Shown here one piece after another: positions 44,311-52,792 of a stretch of 64,000 nt of DNA (positions are counted from its first letter, which is position 1; each line of letters starts with the position of its first letter). The notes under the pieces are model-generated. The model searched no databases, was not told where the DNA came from, and saw only the letters and a list, made by a program, of their open reading frames with translations. Source of the DNA: Flavivirga aquatica (GTDB lineage: Bacteria; Bacteroidota; Bacteroidia; Flavobacteriales; Flavobacteriaceae); the NCBI RefSeq assembly GCF_001747085.1, contig NZ_MDJD01000028.1, forward strand, positions 1 to 64,000. Direction: 5' to 3'. The translations under genes were made by a program, and so were the position numbers.

Positions 44311-45545
44311 TGGCTACACTATTTAAAAATATTAAAGAATTAATTCAAGTTCGCAAGGAGTCTATTTCATTTGTTTCAGGTAAAGATATGAACCAATTGC
44401 CAACTATTAAAAATGCTTTTTTAGTTGTAGAAAATGGATTGATTGCAGATTATGGAGCTATGAATGATTGCCCAAAAAACGATTTTTCAGAAGTCATTGA
44501 TGCTACAGGAAAAATGATATTACCGACTTGGTGCGATTCGCATACACATATCGTTTATGCAGGAAATAGAGAAGGTGAATTTATAGACCGCATTAAAGGG
44601 TTAACCTACGAGGAAATAGCAAATAGAGGAGGAGGTATTTTAAATTCAGCTAAAAAGTTACAAGAAACAAGCGAAGAAAACCTATACGAACAAAGTAAAG
44701 TACGTTTAGAAGAAGTCATGCAACTAGGTACAGGAGCTGTTGAAATAAAATCCGGTTATGGGTTAACTGTAGATGCCGAATTAAAAATGCTCAGAGTTAT
44801 TAAACGTCTAAAAGAAAATTATCCAATTGAGATTAAAGCAACTTTTCTAGGAGCTCATGCAATTCCAGAAGCATATAAAGAGTTAAAAAATGATTACTTA
44901 CAATTATTAATAAATGAAGCCTTACCAAAAATTAAAAACGAAAACCTAGCAGAATACATCGATATTTTTTGTGAAACAGGCTATTTTTCTGTTGAAGACA
45001 CCCAATTAATGTTAGAAGCAGGAAAACAGTATGGGTTAATCCCAAAAATTCATGTCAATCAATTTACAACTATTGGAGGTGTGCAAGTAGGAGTAAAGCA
45101 TCATGCACTTTCTGTAGATCATTTAGAAGAAATGAGTGATGAAGATATTAATACTTTAAAAAATACTAAAACAATGCCAGTAGCATTACCAAGTTGTTCC
45201 TATTTTTTAAGTATTCCATACGCACCAGCTAGAAAAATGATTGATGCCGGTTTGCCTTTAGCATTAGCAACAGATTATAATCCAGGTTCGACACCATCTG
45301 GTAATATGAATTTTGTAGTCTCTACAGCTTGCATAAAAATGAAAATGACCCCAGAAGAAGCCATAAATGCAGCCACAATAAATGGGGCTTACGCTATGGG
45401 ATTAGAAAATAAAGTAGGAAGTATATCTAAAGGGAAACGGGCTAATTTAATGCTTACAAAACCAATTAATTCTTATGGTGTTATACCTTATTCTTTTGGA
45501 ACAAATCAAATAGAAAGCGTATTTATAAATGGTGTTAAAATTTAA
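44310..45545 (+). CDS. hutI: Imidazolonepropionase
   Basis: 411 residues of the amidohydrolase family. Metal ligands are visible in CDSHTHIVYAG, KIHVNQFTTIG, SVDHLEEM and the aspartate in LALATDYNPGSTPSGN. It opens imidazolonepropionate to formiminoglutamate. Overlaps hutU by one base. No hutG or hutF follows in the window, so the last step must be encoded elsewhere. Confidence 0.96.
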   Translation: MATLFKNIKELIQVRKESISFVSGKDMNQLPTIKNAFLVVENGLIADYGAMNDCPKNDFSEVIDATGKMILPTWCDSHTHIVYAGNREGEFIDRIKGLTYEEIANRGGGILNSAKKLQETSEENLYEQSKVRLEEVMQLGTGAVEIKSGYGLTVDAELKMLRVIKRLKENYPIEIKATFLGAHAIPEAYKELKNDYLQLLINEALPKIKNENLAEYIDIFCETGYFSVEDTQLMLEAGKQYGLIPKIHVNQFTTIGGVQVGVKHHALSVDHLEEMSDEDINTLKNTKTMPVALPSCSYFLSIPYAPARKMIDAGLPLALATDYNPGSTPSGNMNFVVSTACIKMKMTPEEAINAATINGAYAMGLENKVGSISKGKRANLMLTKPINSYGVIPYSFGTNQIESVFINGVKI

Positions 45546-45804
45546 AGATACTTATCTGTTTTTAGGTTTTTAAACATTTAATTAATACTTATGTTTAGCC
45601 TATTTATTGCGCTTTCATGTATTAATACTAATCTTTTCGAGATATCTTTTCTCTAAAAGAAACTCAAAATACGGTTTTAATATGACTTCATGTAGACAAA
45701 AGATGAGTTTGTTTTAGAATGGAGTTGATTATATATAATACTCAAGAACTATTAGTCTTATTTTATAAAGAGATAAAAACAATAATTTTTAAAATTTATT
45801 TACG
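45546..45804. other. Intergenic region between hutI and arsR-type gene
   Basis: About 260 bases without coding character. A loose hairpin TCTTTTCGAGA / TCTCTAAAAGA (around 45634-45660) may end the hut transcript. The twin operator of the next gene starts at 45805. Confidence 0.4.
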
Positions 45805-45838
45805 TAACCAAATAGTTATATTTATAACCAATCAGTTA
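45805..45838. promoter_or_regulatory. Twin ArsR-type operator
   Basis: TAACCAAATAGTTA (45805-45818) and TAACCAATCAGTTA (45825-45838) are near-identical imperfect palindromes starting exactly 20 bases apart, i.e. about two helical turns. They end 10 bases before the ArsR ATG and fit the TAACCA...GTTA operators that I recall for ArsR/SRPBCC pairs. Autoregulation is likely. Confidence 0.65.
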
Positions 45839-45848
45839 CTTAATAAAT

Positions 45849-46181
45849 ATGAGAAGAGATGTTTTTCAAGCTATTGCGGATCCTATAAGGAGGGATATTA
45901 TAGAATTATTAGCTATTGAAACATTAAGTGTTAATAAGGTAGTTGAAAAATTTGAAATTAGTAGACCAGCAATTTCAAAGCATTTAAAAATATTAAACGA
46001 ATGTGGAATAATAGATTTTAATAAAGTAGGTCGAGAGCGCTTATGCTTAATTCAGCCAAAAAAATTAATACCAGCCTTTCTATGGATAAAACAATACAAT
46101 AAACTATGGGAAGATAGAATAGACTCTTTTGAAAATTATCTTAATAAAGTGCAAACAGAAAAAAACAATAAAGATGAGTGA
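45849..46181 (+). CDS. ArsR-family winged-helix regulator
   Basis: 110 residues. Opening DVFQAIADPIRRDIIELLA and recognition segment VVEKFEISRPAISKHLKILNEC, GIIDFNKVGRERLCLI form the ArsR winged helix. No metal-binding cysteine pair (ELCVCDL) is present, so it is of the SRPBCC-linked subgroup and not a classic metal sensor. The stop overlaps the next ATG by 8 bases. Twin operators just upstream. Confidence 0.88.
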   Translation: MRRDVFQAIADPIRRDIIELLAIETLSVNKVVEKFEISRPAISKHLKILNECGIIDFNKVGRERLCLIQPKKLIPAFLWIKQYNKLWEDRIDSFENYLNKVQTEKNNKDE

Positions 46182-46619
46182 TTTAAAAAACAGAACATTA
46201 ACTATTGAAAAAACATTTAATGCGCCTTTAAAGTTAGTATGGGAAACATGGACTAAACCAGAACATATTGTTAAATGGTGGGCTCCAAATGGAATGGATG
46301 TTAAAGTGCTCGAACATGATTTTACAATTGGAGGAAAATGGAAGTATTCAATGCTAATACCAGATGGGGTGAATTTATTTCTGAAGGTGTTTATAAAGAA
46401 ATTATTGAACTAGAAAAGATTATTACTTCAGCAGATTTTAAACCCATGACAGAAAATGTTGAATTAATTGCTTTATTTAAAGCAGATGGAGAACAAACTA
46501 AATTTACATTTAGTGTAATTCATGCTACAGAGGAATATTGTAAGCAACAAGAAGAAATGGGATTCTATAATGGATGGGGATCTGCATTCGAAAGGTTAAA
46601 AGTTATTGTTGAAGATTAA
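46174..46619 (+). pseudogene. SRPBCC (AHSA1-like) gene, frameshifted
   Basis: Starts MSDLKNRTLTIEKTFNAPLK with LVWETWTKPEHIVKWWAP, the typical AHSA1/SRPBCC opening, then loses frame at about 46363-46372 after SMLIPDG; the rest GEFISEGVYKEIIELEKI to GWGSAFERLKVIVED is one frame over. The total span is 446 bases, one short of a 149-codon gene. It overlaps arsR by 8 bases as in intact pairs. Either a real loss or a sequencing error in the G run GGGG. Confidence 0.85.
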
Positions 46620-46646
46620 AAATAAATCACTATTATTAGGCAATAA

Positions 46647-46740
46647 ACAGATTACAAAACTTAGAAAGAGTGCTTCGCAATGACGTAAAAACATGAAACG
46701 TATCTGTCATTGCGAAGGAGGTACGGCTGAAGTAATCTGT
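46647..46740. repeat. REP-like imperfect palindrome
   Basis: ACAGATTAC (46647-46655) pairs with GTAATCTGT (46732-46740) and CTTCGCAATGAC (46673-46684) with GTCATTGCGAAG (46706-46717), giving a long two-part stem-loop. The sequence GTCATTGCGAAGGAGGTACG...GAAGTAATCTGT resembles a dispersed palindromic repeat found between genes in many Bacteroidota genomes. It lies between the ArsR pair and the M48 gene. Confidence 0.75.
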
Positions 46741-46862
46741 CCGTTTGAAACAATAATGAGATAGGTTGTTTCATTTTGACAGTGCTCAGTTCAGGTTAAA
46801 TAAAAAGTGTTTCACAATGCTGTTCAATACTATTTTTAGAGCACCTCTTTTTTTTGTAACTA

Positions 46863-48095
46863 CTATTTCCTTAAATTAGTAATACGCTCTAATAATGTAG
46901 GGTGTGAGTAATGCATAAACACATAAGTTTTGTGTGGCGTTAAATTACTCAAACTATTTTTTGATAATTTTTTAAGAGAAGAGATTAAAGGCTCTGCTTC
47001 ATATGTGTTTTTAGCATAATTATCCGCTTGATATTCAAATTTTCTGGAAAATATATTCATAATTAAACCAGTAATTTCAGAAATAGGAGAATACAGTAAT
47101 CCAAAAGCAATTAATCCAATATGAAAACTTGGTACCTCAACACCTAGTGCATTAGAAAGTAATGGATTTGATATAAAAAGAGACAAAATAAAAAGGGTTA
47201 AGCCTGTTAATAGAATAGAAGCAGACAAATTAAAAATAATATGTTTCTTTTTATAATGACCAACTTCATGAGCTAAAACGGCTACTATTTCGTCTTCATC
47301 TAAATCATTAATAAGTGTATCGTAAAGTGTTACACGCTTTTCACTACCAAATCCAGAAAAATAAGCATTGGCTTTAGTGCTACGCTTAGAACCATCAATA
47401 ACAAAAATCTTGTCTAATTTAAAACCAACAGTATTAGCATACTCAGATATTTTATCACGTAAACTTCCAGACTCCAAAGGTGTTTGCTTATTAAATAACG
47501 GTACAATAAGCTTAGAGTAAAACATATTCATAAACAAAGAGAAAAAAGCGACTAATCCCCAAGCATATAACCAAAAATAAGCTCCAGTAACTTGATAAAA
47601 CCATATAATTAAAGCCAATATACCACCACCAAGGATAGACATCATGAGCCAACCTTTAATTTTATCAAAAAAGAATGTTTTAACACTTGTTTTATTAAAT
47701 CCAAATTTTTCTTCAATAACAAAGGTGCTGTAGTATGAAAAAGGTGTTGTTAATATATCGCTACCAATCATAATAATTCCAAAGAAAATAAGCGCAATAA
47801 CAATAGGGTTTTCACTATAAGTTCTAGCTACATTGTCAATAAATTCAAAACCATCAAGAAGCAAGAAACCTAGGGTTAATGCAATAGAAAATGTAGAAGT
47901 TATAATACCAAACTTGTAATTTGTGGCTTTATAAGTTTGTGATTTTTTATATTCCTTGTCATCATAAACATCTTGTAGTTCTTTAGGAAGTACATCGTTA
48001 AAATGTTTTGCATTTAGAGCATCTAGAACCTTATCAACTATAAAGTCTATAATAATTATGGCGATGATGATGTAAAAAAGTGTTGTCGAGGTCAT
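46863..48095 (-). CDS. M48 family membrane metalloprotease (Ste24/CAAX type)
   Basis: 410 residues with about seven membrane helices, the size and plan of eukaryote-like Ste24 rather than HtpX. The zinc site is AVLAHEVGHYKKKH and the third ligand is in KFEYQADNYAKN. The cytoplasmic FVIDGSKRSTKANAYFSGFG segment is family-typical. These enzymes cut membrane or misfolded proteins; true CAAX processing is not expected in bacteria. Stands alone. Confidence 0.93.
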   Translation of the reverse strand: MTSTTLFYIIIAIIIIDFIVDKVLDALNAKHFNDVLPKELQDVYDDKEYKKSQTYKATNYKFGIITSTFSIALTLGFLLLDGFEFIDNVARTYSENPIVIALIFFGIIMIGSDILTTPFSYYSTFVIEEKFGFNKTSVKTFFFDKIKGWLMMSILGGGILALIIWFYQVTGAYFWLYAWGLVAFFSLFMNMFYSKLIVPLFNKQTPLESGSLRDKISEYANTVGFKLDKIFVIDGSKRSTKANAYFSGFGSEKRVTLYDTLINDLDEDEIVAVLAHEVGHYKKKHIIFNLSASILLTGLTLFILSLFISNPLLSNALGVEVPSFHIGLIAFGLLYSPISEITGLIMNIFSRKFEYQADNYAKNTYEAEPLISSLKKLSKNSLSNLTPHKTYVFMHYSHPTLLERITNLRK

Positions 48096-48185
48096 AAAGT
48101 ATTTAAATTGGGGGTATTTAAGCTTTTAAATTTCAAAAGTACTCAATTAGAATTTGATATTTGTGTTTTGATTACAACATAATTT

Positions 48186-48980
48186 TTAAAGAAAATTACG
48201 TTGTCTTTTAGCTTCAAAAATAAGGATTCCAGCTGCAACAGATACATTCATAGAGTCTATTTCTCCTTGCATAGGTATAATAATGTTTTGGTTGGAATTT
48301 TTTAACCATTCATGACTTAAACCTGTGGCCTCCGTGCCTACAATAATAGCTGTAGATTTTATGAAGTCTTGGGTGTGATATGCTACAGATGCTTGTAAGG
48401 CTGCGCAATAAATATTAATACTTTTAGCTTTTAAAAATTTTATAATTTCGGTAGTACTTCCACTAGCAATTTGATTGGTAAATAAACACCCCACACTAGA
48501 ACGAATAATATTTGGGTTATATAAATCTGTCTTAGGGTTTGCTATAATAACAGCATCAGCATTTGCAGCATCGGCAGTTCTTAAAATAGCACCAATATTT
48601 CCTGGTTTTTCAGGAGCTTCGGCAACTAAAATTAAAGGTGTTTTTGTATTGAATTTTAGATCATTTATAGCATGTGTCTTATTTTTAACAATAGCAAGAA
48701 GCCCTTCTGTAGTATCTCGATATGCTAGTTTTTCATAAACCTCTTTAGAAACTTCAATAAGGTTTGTTTGGCTAGTAATCAAGTCACTAATTTGTTTTTC
48801 TGAAATTAAACCAGAGTAAAATAAAAGTGTTTCGATCTCATACCCACCCTTTAAAGCTAATGTGGTTTCACGAACACCTTCAATTAAAAAGAGCCCAGTT
48901 TTTCTGCGTTCACGAGACTTGTCTTTTAATTGAGTTAGCTGTTTTATAAAGCTATTTTGAATGCTTGTAATTTCTTTCAT
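48186..48980 (-). CDS. SPOUT-class RNA 2'-O-methyltransferase (TrmH/RlmB-like)
   Basis: 264 residues. An N-terminal substrate-binding domain (IQNSFIKQLTQLKDKSRERR, FLIEGVRE) is followed by the SPOUT domain with PEKPGNIGAILRTADAANAD, VGTEATGLSHEW, IPMQGEIDSMNVSVAAGILIFE. This two-domain plan is that of RlmB/TsnR-type rRNA methylases. The exact target nucleotide is uncertain. Divergent from the lipoprotein gene at 49072 with about 90 bases between. Confidence 0.88.
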   Translation of the reverse strand: MKEITSIQNSFIKQLTQLKDKSRERRKTGLFLIEGVRETTLALKGGYEIETLLFYSGLISEKQISDLITSQTNLIEVSKEVYEKLAYRDTTEGLLAIVKNKTHAINDLKFNTKTPLILVAEAPEKPGNIGAILRTADAANADAVIIANPKTDLYNPNIIRSSVGCLFTNQIASGSTTEIIKFLKAKSINIYCAALQASVAYHTQDFIKSTAIIVGTEATGLSHEWLKNSNQNIIIPMQGEIDSMNVSVAAGILIFEAKRQRNFL

Positions 48981-49071
48981 AAGTACGGGAACAAAAGTAA
49001 TTTATTTTAATGTAATTTTGATAAGTTATTATCGACATAAGATATATTATAAATCAAACCCAAATATAAAA

Positions 49072-49863
49072 ATGAAAAAAATACTTTTGGCTTTAGCCTT
49101 GGTATCATTAGTAGCTTGTAAACAAACTACCGAAACGAAAAAAGAAACTAAACAAATAGAAAAAACTATTGTAGTTTCAAAAACATATCCAGAAAATATT
49201 TCAAAAATATTTAAAGCGCATGGAGGTTTAGATGCTTGGAATAGTTTACAGTTACTTGAATTTACAATGAAAAAACCTAAAGGAGATGAGGTAACAACTA
49301 CTAATTTAAGAAATAGAAAATCATTAATACAAATGCCAAATCATACTATTGGTTATAATGGTAAAGATGTTTGGTTAAAAGATAAAGATACCGCAGTATA
49401 TAAAGGTAAACCTAAGTTTTACTACAATTTAATGTTCTATTTTTATGCTATGCCTTTTATATTGTCAGATGATGGAATTGTATATGAGGATGTTAAACCA
49501 TTAGAGTTTGAAGGTAAATCATACCCAGGAATTAAAATCTCATACAATGCTGGTGTAGGAGAATCTCCAGAAGATGAATACATTTTATATTATGATGCTG
49601 AAACAAATAAAATGGAATGGTTAGGTTATACCGTAACCTATTTCTCTAAAAAGAAAGGTAAAGAGTTTCACTTTATAAAATATAGTAATTGGCAAACTGT
49701 AGATGGGTTAATACTCCCAGAAACTTTAACATGGTATAATTATGAAAATAATATACCAACAACAAAGCGTAATGATTTAAAGTTTACAGATATTAAATTA
49801 TCAAAAGAACAACCAAACACTACAATTTTTGAAGCTCCAGAAGGTTCAAGAATTATAGAATAA
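49072..49863 (+). CDS. Lipoprotein, LolA/LppX-like fold, function unknown
   Basis: 263 residues from the ATG at 49072 (MKKILLALALVSLVACKQTT), which gives a good lipobox; the frame is open 37 codons upstream but without a signal. The body (IFKAHGGLDAWNSLQLLEFT, LIQMPNHTIGYNGKDVW, MEWLGYTVTYFSKKKG, WYNYENN, IFEAPEGSRIIE) resembles Bacteroidota outer-membrane lipoproteins of half-barrel fold. Closed by a hairpin just after the stop. Confidence 0.75.
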   Translation: MKKILLALALVSLVACKQTTETKKETKQIEKTIVVSKTYPENISKIFKAHGGLDAWNSLQLLEFTMKKPKGDEVTTTNLRNRKSLIQMPNHTIGYNGKDVWLKDKDTAVYKGKPKFYYNLMFYFYAMPFILSDDGIVYEDVKPLEFEGKSYPGIKISYNAGVGESPEDEYILYYDAETNKMEWLGYTVTYFSKKKGKEFHFIKYSNWQTVDGLILPETLTWYNYENNIPTTKRNDLKFTDIKLSKEQPNTTIFEAPEGSRIIE

Positions 49864-49873
49864 CTAACAATAT

Positions 49874-49913
49874 ATAAACCTGCAAGACTCAGGTAATGAG
49901 TTTTGTAGGTTAT
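49874..49913. terminator. Bidirectional hairpin terminator
   Basis: ATAAACCTGCAAGACTCA (49874-49891) pairs with 49897-49913 (one G-T and one bulge allowed) around GGTAA. It lies between the convergent lipoprotein gene and the DUF3810 gene and touches the latter's stop. Confidence 0.75.
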
Positions 49914-50978
49914 TTAAAATGACCTCCTAAAATAATTAACAAATAAAGCAACTACGTAACTATAACTCTCTATGCCTTTATCTTGTTTATTTGCTTTTAA
50001 AAAATTACCGTAGAATAATTTAAATACAGGTTCAGTAGGGTTTTGGTGAGCATCCCAAAAATCACGAATCTCCTTGTAGTTTTTTAAAATCCCTTTATTC
50101 ACTTCACTAACTATATCTTCGTATAAACATGCGTCTCGCCTATAGATTTCGTTTAAACAAAAACGCAATCCAAAGGTATAGCCAGTATATTTAAAATAGA
50201 TATTATCATGATTAATAGCTGCCATACAGCCAATAAAATTAGCTTCATTTTCTGCTGCATAACCTAACTGGTGTGCAATTTCATGAGAAGACGTGGTAGG
50301 GAATTTATATGAAGGAATTAAAGCATCTATCTGTGCTTCGTTTGTAAATGGATTTAAATAACCACTAAAACCCATATAGGTTAATGGGTAGCTATACAGT
50401 GATTTTTTTATACTTATGGGACTGTATTCTAAATGAGAAAACACTTGTTTTAAATTTTTATAACCAACAGGTGTCATTTTAAGAATTTCACTTTTACTAA
50501 AAGGTAAATCTACTTTAATAGTATCATTTTTTGTAATAGAATAATGTAATTCGTTTGATTTTTTAATCAATTCCTTAGTTACTTGTACCAATTGTTCGGA
50601 AGTGTAATCGCTTTCAAGATACAAACTTTTGTATAATGGTAACCTGTAATAATTTAACCCCCAAAATAAGTGAAATACACAGTAAAAAATAGAAACAGCA
50701 GAAAACACATCAATAAACCAATGCAATGTATCTTGTCGCAAGCGTTTTCTGTTTTTTAAAACCCAGCGAACAACATAAATAATGGTAAGTGTGTAGACTA
50801 AATCGCCAAAAGAAAAAGGCATCCAACCCAATATAAATCTAAATGTTTTTGAAATAAAAGGATATAAACCATTACTGTAATATTGCTCAACAAATTCGGG
50901 AAAGTTGGATAATAATTTTACTAGCAAATACTGCGGAATGAGTAACAGTGCTATAATTGTTTTTTTATTTTTTAGCAT
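49914..50978 (-). CDS. DUF3810 membrane protein (metallopeptidase-like)
   Basis: 354 residues with three N-terminal hydrophobic helices and a C-terminal domain bearing H-E-I-A-H-Q-L-G-Y-A-A-E-N-E-A-N-F, a HExxH zinc site with the glutamate (E) 7 residues on, in the gluzincin manner. DUF3810 is common in Flavobacteriia and its substrate is unknown. Facing the lipoprotein gene, and divergent from pepD. Confidence 0.88.
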   Translation of the reverse strand: MLKNKKTIIALLLIPQYLLVKLLSNFPEFVEQYYSNGLYPFISKTFRFILGWMPFSFGDLVYTLTIIYVVRWVLKNRKRLRQDTLHWFIDVFSAVSIFYCVFHLFWGLNYYRLPLYKSLYLESDYTSEQLVQVTKELIKKSNELHYSITKNDTIKVDLPFSKSEILKMTPVGYKNLKQVFSHLEYSPISIKKSLYSYPLTYMGFSGYLNPFTNEAQIDALIPSYKFPTTSSHEIAHQLGYAAENEANFIGCMAAINHDNIYFKYTGYTFGLRFCLNEIYRRDACLYEDIVSEVNKGILKNYKEIRDFWDAHQNPTEPVFKLFYGNFLKANKQDKGIESYSYVVALFVNYFRRSF

Positions 50979-51199
50979 ATTTCAAAAGTAATAAAAAATT
51001 GTATCCTATTGTAGTTGTTAACTTATTAAGGTTTCTTCCTGTTTTATTTGTAGAATCTACTTTAATCAAGGAGTTAATGAATATGAATATTTTCATTATA
51101 TCTTTTTCTCCTAGCTTAAAAAAGGACGCACTTCAATTAGGAGTAGCTGTCAATGTCAGATCATTTTTACTACATTTGTGAAACTTTATAAAACATATT

Positions 51200-52660
51200 A
51201 TGAGTTCAGAAATAAGAAAGCTACAACCACAATTACTTTGGAATAAATTTGCCGATTTAAATGCAGTGCCTAGAGCATCAAAAAAAGAAGAGCGTGTTAT
51301 TACGTTTATGAAAGATTTTGGTGAAAAATTAGGTTTAGAAACTATTGAAGATGTTGTTGGTAATGTCATTATAAAAAAGCCAGCAACTCCGGGAATGGAA
51401 AACAGAACGACTATCGTTATGCAATCGCATTTAGATATGGTACATCAAAAAAATAACGATACTGTTTTCGATTTTGATACTCAAGGTATTGATATGTTTG
51501 TAGATGGCGACTGGGTAAAAGCAAAAGGAACGACACTAGGGGCAGACAATGGTTTAGGAGTTGCCACTATAATGGCTATTTTGGAAAGTACAGATATTGC
51601 TCATCCAGCTATAGAAGCTTTATTTACTATAGATGAAGAAACAGGCATGACAGGTGCCATGGGATTAAAAGGCGGCTTGCTTTCTGGAAGCATTCTTTTA
51701 AATCTAGATACCGAGGAAGATGATGAAATTGGTGTAGGTTGCGCGGGAGGTATAGATGTTACAGCAACAAGAGTTTATAATGAAGAAGAAACACCAGAGT
51801 TTAAAATAGGTTATACCATTACGGTAAAAGGTTTACAAGGCGGACATTCTGGAATGCAAATTCATGAAGGTTTAGGAAATGCTAATAAAATAATGAATCG
51901 TTTATTATTTGATGGTTTTGAAAACTTTGGACTACGAATTTCTGAAATAGATGGAGGAAGCTTACGTAATGCTATTCCTCGTGAAAGTAAAGCTATAGTA
52001 GCTATAGATGCTATTCATGAAGAGGCTTTCTTGTCTGAAATGAAATTGCAAGAACAAATTATTAAAGCAGAATTGAAAACTAAGGAACCCGATTTAGAAG
52101 TTAGTATTTCTAAATCTGATTCGCCAGAAAAAATAATGGATTTAGGCGTTCAAGAAGGGCTTACTAGAGCTATTTATGCGGCGTGTAATGGTGTGTATAG
52201 AATGAGTGCAGATATCCCAAACTTAGTTGAAACGTCTAACAATATTGCTAGGGTAGTAGTTAAAGATGGAGAAGTAATGATAGGGTGTTTAACACGCTCT
52301 TCTGTAGAAAGTGCTAAAGTTGATTTAGCAAAGACATTACAAGCAACTTTTGAGCTAACAGGATGTTATGTAGAGCTGTCTGGAGATTATCCAGGATGGA
52401 CACCTAATATGGATTCACCTATTTTAAAAGTGATGGAAAAGATTTATGAAGATTTAAATAATGAAAAACCACATGTTGCCGCATGTCATGCTGGATTAGA
52501 ATGTGGTATTCTTGGAACTAATTATCCAGATATGGATATGATTAGTTTTGGCCCCAATATAAAAGGAGCGCATTCTCCAGACGAGCGAGCTCAAATTTCA
52601 TCTGTTCAAAAATATTGGAAATTTGTTTTAGAGATTTTAAAGGAGATTCCTGCGAAATAA
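51200..52660 (+). CDS. pepD: Aminoacyl-histidine dipeptidase (M20 peptidase)
   Basis: 486 residues. M20 metal-site blocks are VMQSHLDMVHQ, GTTLGADNGLGVA, TIDEETGMTGAMGL, LNLDTEEDDE and the late HAGLECGI and HSPDERAQISS. The lid domain (GGHSGMQIHEGLGNANKIM) lies between. The family cuts dipeptides such as carnosine, releasing histidine. Monocistronic with its own promoter region after the DUF3810 gene. Confidence 0.93.
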   Translation: MSSEIRKLQPQLLWNKFADLNAVPRASKKEERVITFMKDFGEKLGLETIEDVVGNVIIKKPATPGMENRTTIVMQSHLDMVHQKNNDTVFDFDTQGIDMFVDGDWVKAKGTTLGADNGLGVATIMAILESTDIAHPAIEALFTIDEETGMTGAMGLKGGLLSGSILLNLDTEEDDEIGVGCAGGIDVTATRVYNEEETPEFKIGYTITVKGLQGGHSGMQIHEGLGNANKIMNRLLFDGFENFGLRISEIDGGSLRNAIPRESKAIVAIDAIHEEAFLSEMKLQEQIIKAELKTKEPDLEVSISKSDSPEKIMDLGVQEGLTRAIYAACNGVYRMSADIPNLVETSNNIARVVVKDGEVMIGCLTRSSVESAKVDLAKTLQATFELTGCYVELSGDYPGWTPNMDSPILKVMEKIYEDLNNEKPHVAACHAGLECGILGTNYPDMDMISFGPNIKGAHSPDERAQISSVQKYWKFVLEILKEIPAK

Positions 52661-52792
52661 TAGGTTAAGAATTTTTTTGTTTCCTTTAGTGATTGGTATA
52701 AGAAACGAGGTGTTGTAAAAAAGGCAGTTTCGTTTCAGGTAAAAATAAGACGAATCATTTTATGTTTATATGTTGTGATTTTCGTGTCGTTA

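Noticed and set aside
45719-45919. 66-codon plus-strand frame overlapping the ArsR start
   Set aside because: It runs through the twin operator and into arsR in another frame; composition is that of intergenic DNA.
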